A DNA stretch of 64,000 nucleotides, from positions 127,447 to 191,446 of the forward strand of contig JAFLBR010000010.1 in assembly GCA_017303795.1 (NCBI GenBank). The letters run 5' to 3'. A model generated the notes under the pieces. It was not told where the DNA came from. It ran no database searches and saw only the letters and a program-made list of their open reading frames with translations. The translations under genes were made by a program, and so were the position numbers. Source of the DNA: Cytophagales bacterium (lineage in GTDB: Bacteria > Bacteroidota > Bacteroidia > Cytophagales > Cyclobacteriaceae). Numbering within the stretch: the first letter of the stretch is position 1; each line of letters begins with the position of its first letter. Of the stretch, positions 41,612-49,937 are shown in pieces.

Positions 41612-43504
41612 ATGAAGCTCAACAAGTATTTTGTAATCGATTTCGACAGCACCTTCACCAAAGCTGAAGCCTTTGATGTATTGGCCGACATCTCACTGAA
41701 AGATCATCCTGACTTTGAAAAAATCAGAGATGAAATTGTAACCATCACCAACCAGGGTATGGATGGCTCAATCTCGTTTCGCGAATCGTTAGAAAAAAGA
41801 ATTGCATTGTTGGCGCCTAACAAACGCCACCTCGAACAATTAGTGGTAGTGTTAAGAGGTATGGTATCGGAATCATTTAAACGCAACCGCGAATTTTTTC
41901 AAACGTATGCCGATAATATTTATATAATCTCAAATGGTTTTCATGCGTTTATCGATCCGGTTGTTACCGAGTTTGGCATTAAACCCGAAAACATTCTGGC
42001 CAATCGTTTTAAGTTCGATGAGCAGGGTAATGTAATTGGTTTCGACAAAGAAAATCCGCTTTCGCAGAATAATGGAAAAGTAGAGCAACTTAAACGGCTT
42101 AACCTTCCGGGCGATGTATATGTAATTGGTGATGGTTATACCGATTATGAAATCAAACATGCCGGGCTTGCCAATAAGTTTTTTGCCTTTACTGAAAACG
42201 TAGAGCGCGAAAAAGTTTTAAACAAAGCTGATCACATCGCGCCAAGCCTCGATGAATTTTTATACCTGAACAAACTAAACACCGCGATCTCCTACCCCAA
42301 AAATCGTATTCACGTATTGTTATTGGAGAATGTGCATCCCTATGCGGTAGAAGCATTTAAAGCCGAAGGTTTTAATGTAGAAGTTTATCCTGCCGGATTG
42401 GATGAAGATGAGCTTTGCGAGAAAATCAAAAACGTTTCGGTGTTGGGCATTCGTTCCAAAACAATGGTTACTGCCAAAGTGCTGGCTAATGCAAACCGGT
42501 TAATGACTATTGGTGCGTTTTGTATCGGTACCAATCAAATCGATTTGAAGGAAGCAACCAAACGCGGTGTGGCCGTGTTTAATGCGCCTTATAGCAATAC
42601 ACGCTCTGTGGTGGAGTTAGTTATCGGTGAAATCATTTTACTGATCCGCAACATTGCCGATAAATCAGCCATGATGCACAAGGGCAAATGGGATAAATCG
42701 GCAAAGGGTAGTTTTGAAATCCGCGGTAAGAAACTGGGCATTGTAGGTTATGGCAACATTGGCTCACAACTTTCTGTTCTGGCCGAGTCGCTGGGCATGA
42801 AAGTATTTTATTACGATCGTGAAGAACGACTGGCCCTGGGCAATGCAACCAAATGTCGCTCCATGAAAGAGTTGCTGGAACAAGTGGATATTGTTTCGTT
42901 GCATACGGATGGGCGCAAAGAAAACACCAATATGATCGGGCCAAAGGAGTTTGACCTGATGAAGAAGGGTGTAATCTTTTTAAACCTGAGTCGTGGGCAC
43001 ATTGTTGATATCAAAGCATTGAAAGAAAATGTTCAATCTGGTAAGGTAGCCGGTTGTGCTATAGATGTTTTCCCGCACGAACCCAAAAGCAACGATGAAG
43101 AATTTGTTTCTGAATTGCGTGGATTGCCTAATACGCTACTTACTCCTCATATTGGCGGAAGCACATTGGAAGCACAGGAAAACATCGCCCAGTTTGTATC
43201 GGGTAAGTTTTTAGATTACATCAATAACGGAGGCACGAGCAATAGTGTAAACTTTCCTAACCTGTCGTTACCTATTCTTGAAAATGCACACCGCCTTATT
43301 CACATCCACACCAATGTGCCGGGTATTCTGGCGCGCATCAATCAGGTGCTTGCCGAAAACGGAATTAACATTGTCGGTCAATACCTGAAAACCAATGAGA
43401 GCATCGGTTATGTGATTACCGATATCAACAAAGGGTATAACGAGAGTGTAATTAAAGAACTACGCGCGATTGAGAATACGATTAAGTTCAGGGTGCTGTA
43501 TTGA
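41612..43504 (+). CDS. serA: Fused phosphoserine phosphatase - D-3-phosphoglycerate dehydrogenase (SerB-SerA)
   Basis: 630 aa. The N-terminal 225 residues are a complete HAD phosphatase: DFDSTFT (nucleophile Asp and acid/base Asp), IISNGF (motif II Ser), NNGKVEQLK (Lys) and GDGYTDYE (motif IV). Residues about 230-540 are 3-phosphoglycerate dehydrogenase: IGAFCIGTNQIDL, NAPYSNTRSVVELVIGEI, GIVGYGNIGSQL, LSRGHIVD, HEPKSNDEEF, LTPHIGGSTLEAQENI (catalytic His). A C-terminal ACT domain (about 555-630, HTNVPGILARINQVLAENG) probably mediates serine feedback. The first and last steps of serine synthesis are thus joined; serC (middle step) lies 0.9 kb downstream. Confidence 0.93.
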   Translation: MKLNKYFVIDFDSTFTKAEAFDVLADISLKDHPDFEKIRDEIVTITNQGMDGSISFRESLEKRIALLAPNKRHLEQLVVVLRGMVSESFKRNREFFQTYADNIYIISNGFHAFIDPVVTEFGIKPENILANRFKFDEQGNVIGFDKENPLSQNNGKVEQLKRLNLPGDVYVIGDGYTDYEIKHAGLANKFFAFTENVEREKVLNKADHIAPSLDEFLYLNKLNTAISYPKNRIHVLLLENVHPYAVEAFKAEGFNVEVYPAGLDEDELCEKIKNVSVLGIRSKTMVTAKVLANANRLMTIGAFCIGTNQIDLKEATKRGVAVFNAPYSNTRSVVELVIGEIILLIRNIADKSAMMHKGKWDKSAKGSFEIRGKKLGIVGYGNIGSQLSVLAESLGMKVFYYDREERLALGNATKCRSMKELLEQVDIVSLHTDGRKENTNMIGPKEFDLMKKGVIFLNLSRGHIVDIKALKENVQSGKVAGCAIDVFPHEPKSNDEEFVSELRGLPNTLLTPHIGGSTLEAQENIAQFVSGKFLDYINNGGTSNSVNFPNLSLPILENAHRLIHIHTNVPGILARINQVLAENGINIVGQYLKTNESIGYVITDINKGYNESVIKELRAIENTIKFRVLY

Positions 43505-43509
43505 TTTTT

Positions 43510-43609
43510 AACCGCAAAGACGCAGTGACGCAAAGGTTTTAAGTAGAACGTTGACAAATGTTATTTTAAAAGTATTCTTGCCCTCTGCGTCTTCGCGCCT
43601 CAGCGTTAA
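43510..43609. repeat. Imperfect inverted repeat of GACGCA units
   Basis: AACCGCAAAGACGCAGTGACGCAAAGG (starting 43510) faces CCTCTGCGTCTTCGCGCCTCAGCGTTAA (ending 43609). The arms are related but imperfect, about 45 nt apart, and fill the space between the convergent serA and NTF2-like genes. This type of GACGCAAAG repeat is common between Bacteroidota genes; it may help end both transcripts. Confidence 0.45.
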
Positions 43610-43615
43610 TTGACA

Positions 43616-44032
43616 TTACTTAAAATTCTCTTGCTGTACGGTGCGGTGCATGAATAACTCCCAAGCATTACCAACCTTTCTATACACCCGCACATAATGA
43701 ATGGTATATGAACTCTCAGTTCGGGTTACGGTTATGGTGCCTTGTGTAATACCAATGTCGCCATGTAATTCGGCTTCCGATTTATCTACGTTACGCGATA
43801 CAAATTTGCCTTTATTCTTCTCCACATCTTTCAACCACGTACCTTTTGTGTCGATGTGACCGGTGCCATGTTTAAATCTGAAATCATCGGCATAGGCTTT
43901 TTGTAGAAAAGAAAGGTCAGCAGCTACTACGGCAGCTTCAATCTGTTTTTCAAAATCAAGCAGGTGTTGTTCGTCCTGAGCGTGGGCAATAACACTCCAT
44001 AAAAGCATCGTGAACAACAACAAATATTTCAT
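43616..44032 (-). CDS. Exported NTF2-like (DUF4440) protein
   Basis: 138 aa with signal MKYLLLFTMLLWSVIAHAQ. The NTF2-like core includes LLDFEKQIEAAVVAADLSFL, YADDFRFKHGTGHIDTKGTWL and the final strands TIHYVRVYRKVGNAWELFMHR. Family members bind or modify small ligands, and many exported DUF4440 proteins have no known activity. It converges with serA and stands alone on its strand. Confidence 0.85.
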   Translation of the reverse strand: MKYLLLFTMLLWSVIAHAQDEQHLLDFEKQIEAAVVAADLSFLQKAYADDFRFKHGTGHIDTKGTWLKDVEKNKGKFVSRNVDKSEAELHGDIGITQGTITVTRTESSYTIHYVRVYRKVGNAWELFMHRTVQQENFK

Positions 44033-44191
44033 TCGATTAGGAAGTTTGAGTGAAAACAGAAAAGGTTATCAACCTTATAAAAAATCCACCGGATTTGGAG
44101 AGGTGTTTCTGAACCCCAAGAAGACAAGTTTTGAGCTGCTCTTCGGTCGCAACCTTCCACTGTTAACCTGCTTTTTGGGCGAGGGTCCCGA

Positions 44192-44209
44192 TCCCGATAG
44201 CTATCGGGA
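44192..44209. repeat. Perfect 18-nt palindrome within a 384-bp gap
   Basis: TCCCGATAG (44192-44200) is followed directly by its reverse complement CTATCGGGA (44201-44209). It lies in the 384-bp space between the divergent NTF2-like and serC genes. I find no credible ORF there; the open frames crossing it have no protein-like composition. The motif looks like a dispersed extragenic palindrome. The only other element visible is the serC promoter candidate. Confidence 0.55.
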
Positions 44210-44390
44210 CGGGAATGAGGCCTGGTCTTGTCCTCGAACTTCACTCGGTATTGTTTTAAATGTTAGGTTCAGCAAACGTGTCCCAAACCCAAGTGGATTT
44301 TATGATGCAATAATCCGCACATTCTATTGAAATGGAAACATTGATTATTGATTATTTTTTTTGTAGTCGGCAACAAACCTATTTCTCACT

Positions 44391-44398
44391 TACCTTTG
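44391..44398 (+). promoter_or_regulatory. Candidate -7 element (TACCTTTG) for serC
   Basis: TACCTTTG matches TAnnTTTG and ends 18 nt before the ATG at 44417. A TTTG occurs at 44360-44363, but its 27-nt spacing is longer than the usual 19-21. Confidence 0.5.
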
Positions 44399-44416
44399 CA
44401 CGCGCTAACAATTCCT

Positions 44417-45487
44417 ATGGCTATTAACTTTACTCCCGGCCCCTCACAACTTTATTTCACGGTAGAAGATCATGCCCGAAAAGCTTTTCGCGATGGCGTT
44501 CCTTCACTCTCGCATCGCAGCAGTGCTTTTGAAAAAATAAGCAAGCAGGCTACCGATGGGTTGAAAGAACTTTTGGAGTTACCACAAGGTTACCACATTC
44601 TCTTTACCGGATCGGCCACCGAAATTTGGGAGCGCAGTGTTCAAAACTTAGTAGCTGAATCTTCTTTGCACTTTGTAAACGGCTCTTTCTCCAAACGCTA
44701 TCACGAAATTGCATCTCAACTAGGCAAGCAAGCGCACAAAATTGAAGTTGCCGCTGGCGAAGGCTTCGATTCTTATTCGGCAAGTGCCAATCCTGAATTA
44801 ATCGCACTAACACACAACGAAACCAGCACGGGTGTTTCGCTACCGCTGGATTTTATTCACTCGTTTCGCGATCAGCATCCTAATGCACTTGTGGTGGTAG
44901 ATGCTGTTTCTTCGCTGCCCTACCCTAAGTTTGATTATACAAAAATTGATTCGGTGTTTTTTTCGGTACAGAAAAGTTTTGGTTTACCTGCCGGACTTGG
45001 TGTTTGGATTGTGAATGAAAGATGCATCGCGAAAGCCGATCAGTTACAGCAACAAGGTGTTAACATCGGTACGTATCACAACCTGCCTACGTTAATCGCC
45101 AACGCTAAAAAAAATCAAACTCCTGAAACACCAAACGTACTTGGTATTTATTTGCTAGGCCAAGTGGTTTCCGATTTCCTGAAGCGTGGTGTACACACCA
45201 TCCGCAAAGAAACCGAATACAAAGCCGCTATTCTGTATCAGGCATTGCAACAACATGCAATAGCCAAACCCTTTGTGCAAGACAAAAAAATTCAATCGCA
45301 AACGGTTATTGTGGCCCAAACCGGAGCGGCTACCGAAACAATAGCCAGCCAGTTGGCCCAACATGGTTTACAGGCTGGCGATGGTTATGGCGACAAGAAA
45401 AAATCGCAGTTGCGTTTTGCTAATTTTCCAACGCATTCAAAGGAAACCTATGAACTTTTGGTTGATCTGCTCGAAAAAATAAAATAG
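44417..45487 (+). CDS. serC: Phosphoserine aminotransferase-like class V aminotransferase
   Basis: 356 aa from the ATG at 44417 (MAINFTPGPSQLYF); 23 further codons are open upstream but are AT-rich and non-conserved. Fold-type I features are ILFTGSATEIWERSV (phosphate-binding region), LTHNETSTGV, VVVDAVSSLPYPKFD (Asp for the PLP ring) and FFSVQKSFGLPAGLGVWIV with the PLP Lys in SVQKSFG. The end (LRFANFPTHSKETYELLVDLL) matches the SerC/alanine-glyoxylate class. The reaction is 3-phosphohydroxypyruvate plus glutamate to phosphoserine. Placed next to the SerB-SerA fusion, it completes the pathway. Confidence 0.85.
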   Translation: MAINFTPGPSQLYFTVEDHARKAFRDGVPSLSHRSSAFEKISKQATDGLKELLELPQGYHILFTGSATEIWERSVQNLVAESSLHFVNGSFSKRYHEIASQLGKQAHKIEVAAGEGFDSYSASANPELIALTHNETSTGVSLPLDFIHSFRDQHPNALVVVDAVSSLPYPKFDYTKIDSVFFSVQKSFGLPAGLGVWIVNERCIAKADQLQQQGVNIGTYHNLPTLIANAKKNQTPETPNVLGIYLLGQVVSDFLKRGVHTIRKETEYKAAILYQALQQHAIAKPFVQDKKIQSQTVIVAQTGAATETIASQLAQHGLQAGDGYGDKKKSQLRFANFPTHSKETYELLVDLLEKIK

Positions 45488-45512
45488 CAAATTAAACCTT
45501 GTTGTACCTTTA

Positions 45513-46082
45513 ATGTCAAAAGGCACAAACCCCACGCTTCCCTTGGAAGACAAAGACCTACTCTTAAAAATTCGCAATCCCGAAACCCGGAACTATGGGT
45601 TTAATTTATTGGTGCGTGCATATCAGCAACGGGTGTATGGTCATGTGCGCAAAATGGTTATCGATCATGACGATGCCGATGATCTTACCCAGGAGGTTTT
45701 TATTAAAGTTCATAAAGCTATTGATGGCTTTCGCGAGGACTCGCAATTGTTTACGTGGATTTATCGCATCGCGACAAACGAATGTCTTACATTCCTGAAC
45801 AAAAAGCGCAAGCGTTTCTTTCTTCCCATTGAAGACATCAGTGGCCAGCTTGCCGGAAAGTTAGATGCTATGCCCGAACTATCGGGTGATGAAATTCAAA
45901 AGAAACTCCAGAAAGCCATATTAACCTTACCGGATAAACAAAGAGCCGTGTTTAATATGAAATACTTTGATGAACTTTCGTATGAAGATATGGCTGAGAT
46001 AACCAAAACCAGTGTGGGTGCCTTGAAAGCCAGCTTCCATCACGCCACAAAAAAAATTGAAGATTATTTAAGTGCTGATTAA
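45513..46082 (+). CDS. ECF-type RNA polymerase sigma factor
   Basis: 189 aa. Region 2 is at about 25-95 (RAYQQRVYGHVRKMVIDHDDADDLTQEVFIKVHKAI, of which DDADDLTQEVF is the family hallmark; FTWIYRIATNECLTFL). Region 4 is at about 130-185 (LPDKQRAVFNMKYFDELSYEDMAEI, HTH in TSVGALKASFHHATKK). It starts 25 nt after serC and heads a sigma / small membrane protein / periplasmic protein / outer-membrane protein operon. That order suggests envelope-stress control, with the 135-aa protein as anti-sigma. Confidence 0.95.
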   Translation: MSKGTNPTLPLEDKDLLLKIRNPETRNYGFNLLVRAYQQRVYGHVRKMVIDHDDADDLTQEVFIKVHKAIDGFREDSQLFTWIYRIATNECLTFLNKKRKRFFLPIEDISGQLAGKLDAMPELSGDEIQKKLQKAILTLPDKQRAVFNMKYFDELSYEDMAEITKTSVGALKASFHHATKKIEDYLSAD

Positions 46083-46117
46083 ACCATAGAACTATTCTAA
46101 AGTCATAGTAACCGAAA

Positions 46118-46525
46118 ATGAAAAAGCTAGAAGACATCCCGAAAAAAGACCTTTTCAAAGCGCCCGATGGGTACTTTGATAAGTTGCCGGGCATTATTCA
46201 GGCCCGTGTAGCCAAGCCAGAACCCAAATCAATATGGGTGCCGGTTCTGAAGTTTGCGTTGCCGGTACTGGCTTTGGTTACGGTAGGTGTTTTCTGGTTC
46301 TCGAACCCCACTGTACAAAATGTTGAAACCGAATTGGCTGGTATTAACACTGAACAACTAATTGCTTACTTAGACAACACCGAAGTTGTTTGGGAAGAAA
46401 CTGAAACGAATGGTGACTGGAGTGAAGATGATTTACTTGAACTGGAAGATCGGGTGTACTCTACTTTTACCGATGGCAGTGATCTGGAGTTATTGGATGA
46501 AATTTTAGATTTAGAAAATCTCTAA
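46118..46525 (+). CDS. Short membrane protein, probable anti-sigma factor
   Basis: 135 aa. The start (MKKLEDIPKKDLFKAPDGYFDKLPGII) is the conserved N-terminal element of small Bacteroidota proteins encoded after ECF sigma genes. One membrane helix (about 47-65, VPVLKFALPVLALVTVGVFW) is followed by an acidic periplasmic part (TEQLIAYLDNTEVVWEETET, then DEILDLENL). No zinc-binding anti-sigma motif is visible. Position 36 bp after the sigma gene supports an anti-sigma role, but this is inference. Confidence 0.75.
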   Translation: MKKLEDIPKKDLFKAPDGYFDKLPGIIQARVAKPEPKSIWVPVLKFALPVLALVTVGVFWFSNPTVQNVETELAGINTEQLIAYLDNTEVVWEETETNGDWSEDDLLELEDRVYSTFTDGSDLELLDEILDLENL

Positions 46526-46536
46526 AAGAAAATATT

Positions 46537-47046
46537 ATGAGAAAGTTATTGATTGTTGGAGTTTGGTTGATAAGCGGATGGAGTGCCATGGCGCAAGACC
46601 AACCTGAAACTGAGCAAGACCCAAAAACGGTGGAAAAAATTAACGCGTTGCGGATCGCTTACATTTCTGAAAAGCTGGGCCTTACAACCGAGCAGGCAGA
46701 AAAATTCTGGCCGGTGTACCGCGAGTTTTCTGATAAGCGTAAAGAACTGCGGCAGGAATTAATTGGGGCGCGTAAACAATTAAAGCAGGGCCAGGATCCG
46801 AATACCGATGAGCGGCTAATGAAACTTGGGCTCGAATTAAAACAACGTGAACTTGATCTGGAAAAAACTTACTCCGAACGATTACTGAAAGTAATTACCG
46901 CACAGCAAATTTTGAATCTGCGCAAAGCGGAAGGTGACTTTCACCAAATGATTCGCGATCAGATTCAGCAGCGCAGGCTCATGCAACAACGCAACGAAAC
47001 CATTCGCGAACGCAACCAACGACTTAAAGAGCAACAACGGAACTAA
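46537..47046 (+). CDS. Exported helical protein, Spy/CpxP-like
   Basis: 169 aa with signal MRKLLIVGVWLISGWSAMAQ. The mature part is almost entirely charged helix: RIAYISEKLGLTTEQAEKFW, then PVYREFSDKRKELRQEL and an Arg/Gln-rich tail. The LTTEQAEKFWPVY pattern is close to the LTxxQ motif of Spy/CpxP-type periplasmic chaperones and metal-sensing proteins. It lies 11 bp downstream of the probable anti-sigma gene, as in envelope-stress operons. Family call by motif; no activity shown. Confidence 0.78.
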   Translation: MRKLLIVGVWLISGWSAMAQDQPETEQDPKTVEKINALRIAYISEKLGLTTEQAEKFWPVYREFSDKRKELRQELIGARKQLKQGQDPNTDERLMKLGLELKQRELDLEKTYSERLLKVITAQQILNLRKAEGDFHQMIRDQIQQRRLMQQRNETIRERNQRLKEQQRN

Positions 47047-47057
47047 ACCCAATTTTT

Positions 47058-48011
47058 GTGGGCTTAAAAAAAATCTGGCTTGGCTTTGTCCTCGTTTCAG
47101 TTTGTTCGATTTCAGCAAGAAGTCAGCAAACTGATTCGCTGCTTTTACACGATCCGTACATAACCGAATTAGATTCGCTCATCGCCAGTGGCGATACCGG
47201 ATTCTTATCCTTAATCGATAGCCTGATTAACCTGCCCACACCCAAACTTAAATCGCAGTTGGTCATGCGTATGGGCTATAACAGTAATGTTGTGGCAGCC
47301 AGCCGCACGTTGGGTTTTAACCAATTTGGTGTTGCCCCGGGTATTTCCTTCTATCACAAATCGGGATTGTATGCCGACTGCACCGGGTATTGGAGCAAAG
47401 AATATGATCCACAATATTATCTCATGGTACTATCAGGTGGTTATATGGCCGGGCCAACCAAATGGTGGTCGCTGATGGCTGAATACAATCGGTATCTATA
47501 TGCTGGTATAGGCGAAGATGAATACATCGCCTATAAAAACAGTGCGGGCTTATCTAATTTCTTTGATATGAAATGGGTAACGCTGCGCCTGGATTATCAA
47601 CTTTTCTTTGGTGATAAGATTGCACATCGCATCAATCCTTCGGTAATGTTAAACATTGAAAAAACAAAGCTGGGGATATTTGATCGGATTGCATTTTATC
47701 CGACTGTATCTTTTCTTGCTGGTAGCGAACAATATCTGATTGAGGAATTCAGGCCCTATTCAAAAACCTATCTCGGAATAATTTATAGAATCAGAAATAA
47801 TTTACCTTTATACTACTTTTATAGAGAGGAAAGAACAGAATTTGGAATCTTAAATTATTCCTTTTCTGCCCCCTTATCCATCACTATTAAAAACTGGACA
47901 CTTCTGGTAAATTACACATACAATATTCCTAAAGCCCTTCCCAGTGAGCCTATTAGGTTAGAAAGCAGCGGCTATATTTCGGCCAGCATTTCCAAGCGCA
48001 TCGAATTCTAA
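47058..48011 (+). CDS. Outer-membrane beta-barrel protein, unrecognised
   Basis: 317 aa starting at GTG 47058 (MGLKKIWLGFVLVSVCSISARSQ), a signal peptide. From residue about 70 the sequence alternates in barrel fashion (LVMRMGYNSNVVAASRTLGF, HKSGLYADCTGYWSKEYD, SLMAEYNRYLYAG) and ends with SASISKRIEF. This is typical of small Bacteroidota outer-membrane proteins. Fourth gene of the sigma operon, 11 bp after the Spy-like gene. Function unknown. Confidence 0.75.
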   Translation: MGLKKIWLGFVLVSVCSISARSQQTDSLLLHDPYITELDSLIASGDTGFLSLIDSLINLPTPKLKSQLVMRMGYNSNVVAASRTLGFNQFGVAPGISFYHKSGLYADCTGYWSKEYDPQYYLMVLSGGYMAGPTKWWSLMAEYNRYLYAGIGEDEYIAYKNSAGLSNFFDMKWVTLRLDYQLFFGDKIAHRINPSVMLNIEKTKLGIFDRIAFYPTVSFLAGSEQYLIEEFRPYSKTYLGIIYRIRNNLPLYYFYREERTEFGILNYSFSAPLSITIKNWTLLVNYTYNIPKALPSEPIRLESSGYISASISKRIEF

Positions 48012-48019
48012 TCCCAAAT

Positions 48020-48048
48020 AAAAGCGGTTTGATTGTAAACCCGCTTTT
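48020..48048 (+). terminator. Terminator of the sigma / Spy-like / barrel operon
   Basis: AAAAGCGG (48020-48027) and CCGCTTTT (48041-48048) form a stem of at least 8 bp that extends inward with TTT/AAA and one bulge, starting 9 nt after the stop codon. A T-rich stretch (TATTTTTC) follows. Confidence 0.7.
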
Positions 48049-48078
48049 GATATTTTTCGAACCTTAATCTTTCTGACT

Positions 48079-49929
48079 ATGAAATTTTTACCAGCCTTTT
48101 TATGTGTGGCTTTGGCCACCACTGTATTTGCGCAAGACTATCGCTGGCAACAGCGCGTGGAGTACAGCATGAATGTAAACCTCAACACTCAAAATCATAA
48201 ACTTACTGGCGATCAGAAGTTGGTGTATTACAACAATTCGCCCGATACACTTACTAAAGTTTATTACCATCTTTTCTTTAATGCTTTTCAACCCGGCAGC
48301 ATGATGGATGTGCGTTCGCGAAATATTGCTGATCCCGATCGCAGGGTTATGGATCGCATCTCCAAATTAGGACCTGACGAAATCGGGTATCAACACATTC
48401 AATCGCTAAAGCAAGATGGCAAAGCCGCAACCTACAAAGTGAACGGAACCATTCTGGAGGTTACGTTGGCAAAACCTATTCTTCCCAAAACCAAAACCAC
48501 TTTCGAAATGACTTTCGAAGCACAGGTGCCGATACAAATCAGAAGATCGGGCCGCGATAACCGCGAAGGTATCTCCTACTCGATGACACAGTGGTATCCT
48601 AAACTTGCCGAATACGATCATCAGGGCTGGCACGCGTATCAATATGTTGCGCGCGAGTTTCATGGTGTGTGGGGCGATTTTGATGTAAAGATTACGCTCG
48701 ATCCGAAGTTTGTAATTGGTGGAACAGGTAAACTTCAAAACCCTGAAGCCATTGGGCATGGTTATGAAAAGGCCGGCACAACCGTTAAAAGACCTAAGGG
48801 TGATTTAACCTGGCACTTTGCTGCAAAAGATGTAATTGATTTTGCGTGGACGGCCGATCCGGATTATACACACGAGATTCAACAAGTACCTAACGGCCCC
48901 GAGCTTCATTTCTTCTATCAGAAAAATGAGAAGACAGCCAACACCTGGAAAAATATGCAGCCCGTGGCTGTTAAAGTATTTCAGTTCTTAAGCAGCACTT
49001 TTGGTAAATATCCATTTGATACATACTCCATCATACAGGGTGGCGATGGTGGCATGGAGTATCCTATGTGTACATTGATATTAGGTGAGGGTAGCCAGGC
49101 CGGTTTGAATGGAGTAATGGCGCATGAAGTAGCGCACAGTTGGTACCAGATGACCTTGGCCAGTAACGAAGCCTTGTATTCGTGGATGGATGAAGGCTTT
49201 ACCGATTTTGCCAGCGATGAAGCCTTGAATTCAATCACCAACCAACCTAATACGCATGCCGGTAGCTATGCGAGTTATTTTGGGTTGGTAAACAGTGGTT
49301 TACAGGAAGTAGCTACACAACATTCAGATCATTACACTACCAATCGCGCTTACAGTACTGCCGCTTACAGTATGGGTGCTGTTTTCTTGCAGCAGCTAAA
49401 ATACCTGATTGGCGATGAAGCTTTCTACAAAGGCATGAAACGCTATTACAACACCTGGAAAATGAAACATCCAGAGCCGAATGACTTTGTAAGAATTATG
49501 GAAAAAGTTTCCGGACAGCAATTGCATTGGTATTACCGTTATTGGATTCAGACTACCAAACGTATTGACTATGGCGTAGGTTCTGTTACCGAAGTTAACG
49601 GCAATACGCTTGTAGAACTTCAACGTATTGGTGAATTCCCCATGCCCATTGATCTTTTGGTAACCTACAAAGATGGCAGCAAAGAACTTTTCTATATTCC
49701 ACTAAACGAACAATTAGGTGCTAAACCCATTGAAGATAAAAACTTGATGCGCACAACATTAGCAGATTGGCCGTGGGTTTACCCAACCTACAACGTTCAG
49801 CTAAACCGGAAGTCGGGCGAAATTCAATCTATCGAGATTGATGCCAGCCAGCGTTTGGCGGATATTAATCGGAAAAATAATTTGAAAGTATTGACCGAAG
49901 CAAAGCCGTTCATTGATCCAACTCAGTAA
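48079..49929 (+). CDS. M1-family zinc metallopeptidase, secreted
   Basis: 616 aa with signal MKFLPAFLCVALATTVFAQ. The M1 layout is clear: N-terminal beta domain, then GGDGGMEYPMCTL (substitute for the GxMEN exopeptidase motif), MAHEVAHSWYQ (HExxH zinc motif) and WMDEGFTDFASDEALN with the third ligand Glu about 18 residues on. A catalytic Tyr is likely in AYSTAAYSMGAVFLQQL. A helical C-terminal region is shorter than in ERAP-type enzymes. An aminopeptidase acting in the periplasm is predicted. It converges with the following gene, the two stops separated by 2 nt. Confidence 0.93.
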   Translation: MKFLPAFLCVALATTVFAQDYRWQQRVEYSMNVNLNTQNHKLTGDQKLVYYNNSPDTLTKVYYHLFFNAFQPGSMMDVRSRNIADPDRRVMDRISKLGPDEIGYQHIQSLKQDGKAATYKVNGTILEVTLAKPILPKTKTTFEMTFEAQVPIQIRRSGRDNREGISYSMTQWYPKLAEYDHQGWHAYQYVAREFHGVWGDFDVKITLDPKFVIGGTGKLQNPEAIGHGYEKAGTTVKRPKGDLTWHFAAKDVIDFAWTADPDYTHEIQQVPNGPELHFFYQKNEKTANTWKNMQPVAVKVFQFLSSTFGKYPFDTYSIIQGGDGGMEYPMCTLILGEGSQAGLNGVMAHEVAHSWYQMTLASNEALYSWMDEGFTDFASDEALNSITNQPNTHAGSYASYFGLVNSGLQEVATQHSDHYTTNRAYSTAAYSMGAVFLQQLKYLIGDEAFYKGMKRYYNTWKMKHPEPNDFVRIMEKVSGQQLHWYYRYWIQTTKRIDYGVGSVTEVNGNTLVELQRIGEFPMPIDLLVTYKDGSKELFYIPLNEQLGAKPIEDKNLMRTTLADWPWVYPTYNVQLNRKSGEIQSIEIDASQRLADINRKNNLKVLTEAKPFIDPTQ

Positions 49930-49937
49930 GCTTACTG
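49924..49937. terminator. Palindrome spanning two convergent stop codons
   Basis: CAGTAAGCTTACTG is a perfect 14-nt palindrome that contains the TAA of the M1 peptidase gene and the minus-strand TAA of the next gene. TATTTTC follows on the plus strand. A 5-bp stem with an AGCT loop is short for a terminator, so a role in ending transcription is possible only. Confidence 0.35.

Noticed and set aside
44029-44244. Minus-strand 71-codon frame over the palindrome next to the exported NTF2-like gene.
   Set aside because: Low-complexity, charge-rich translation, overlaps the palindrome and the NTF2 start; no homology-like pattern.
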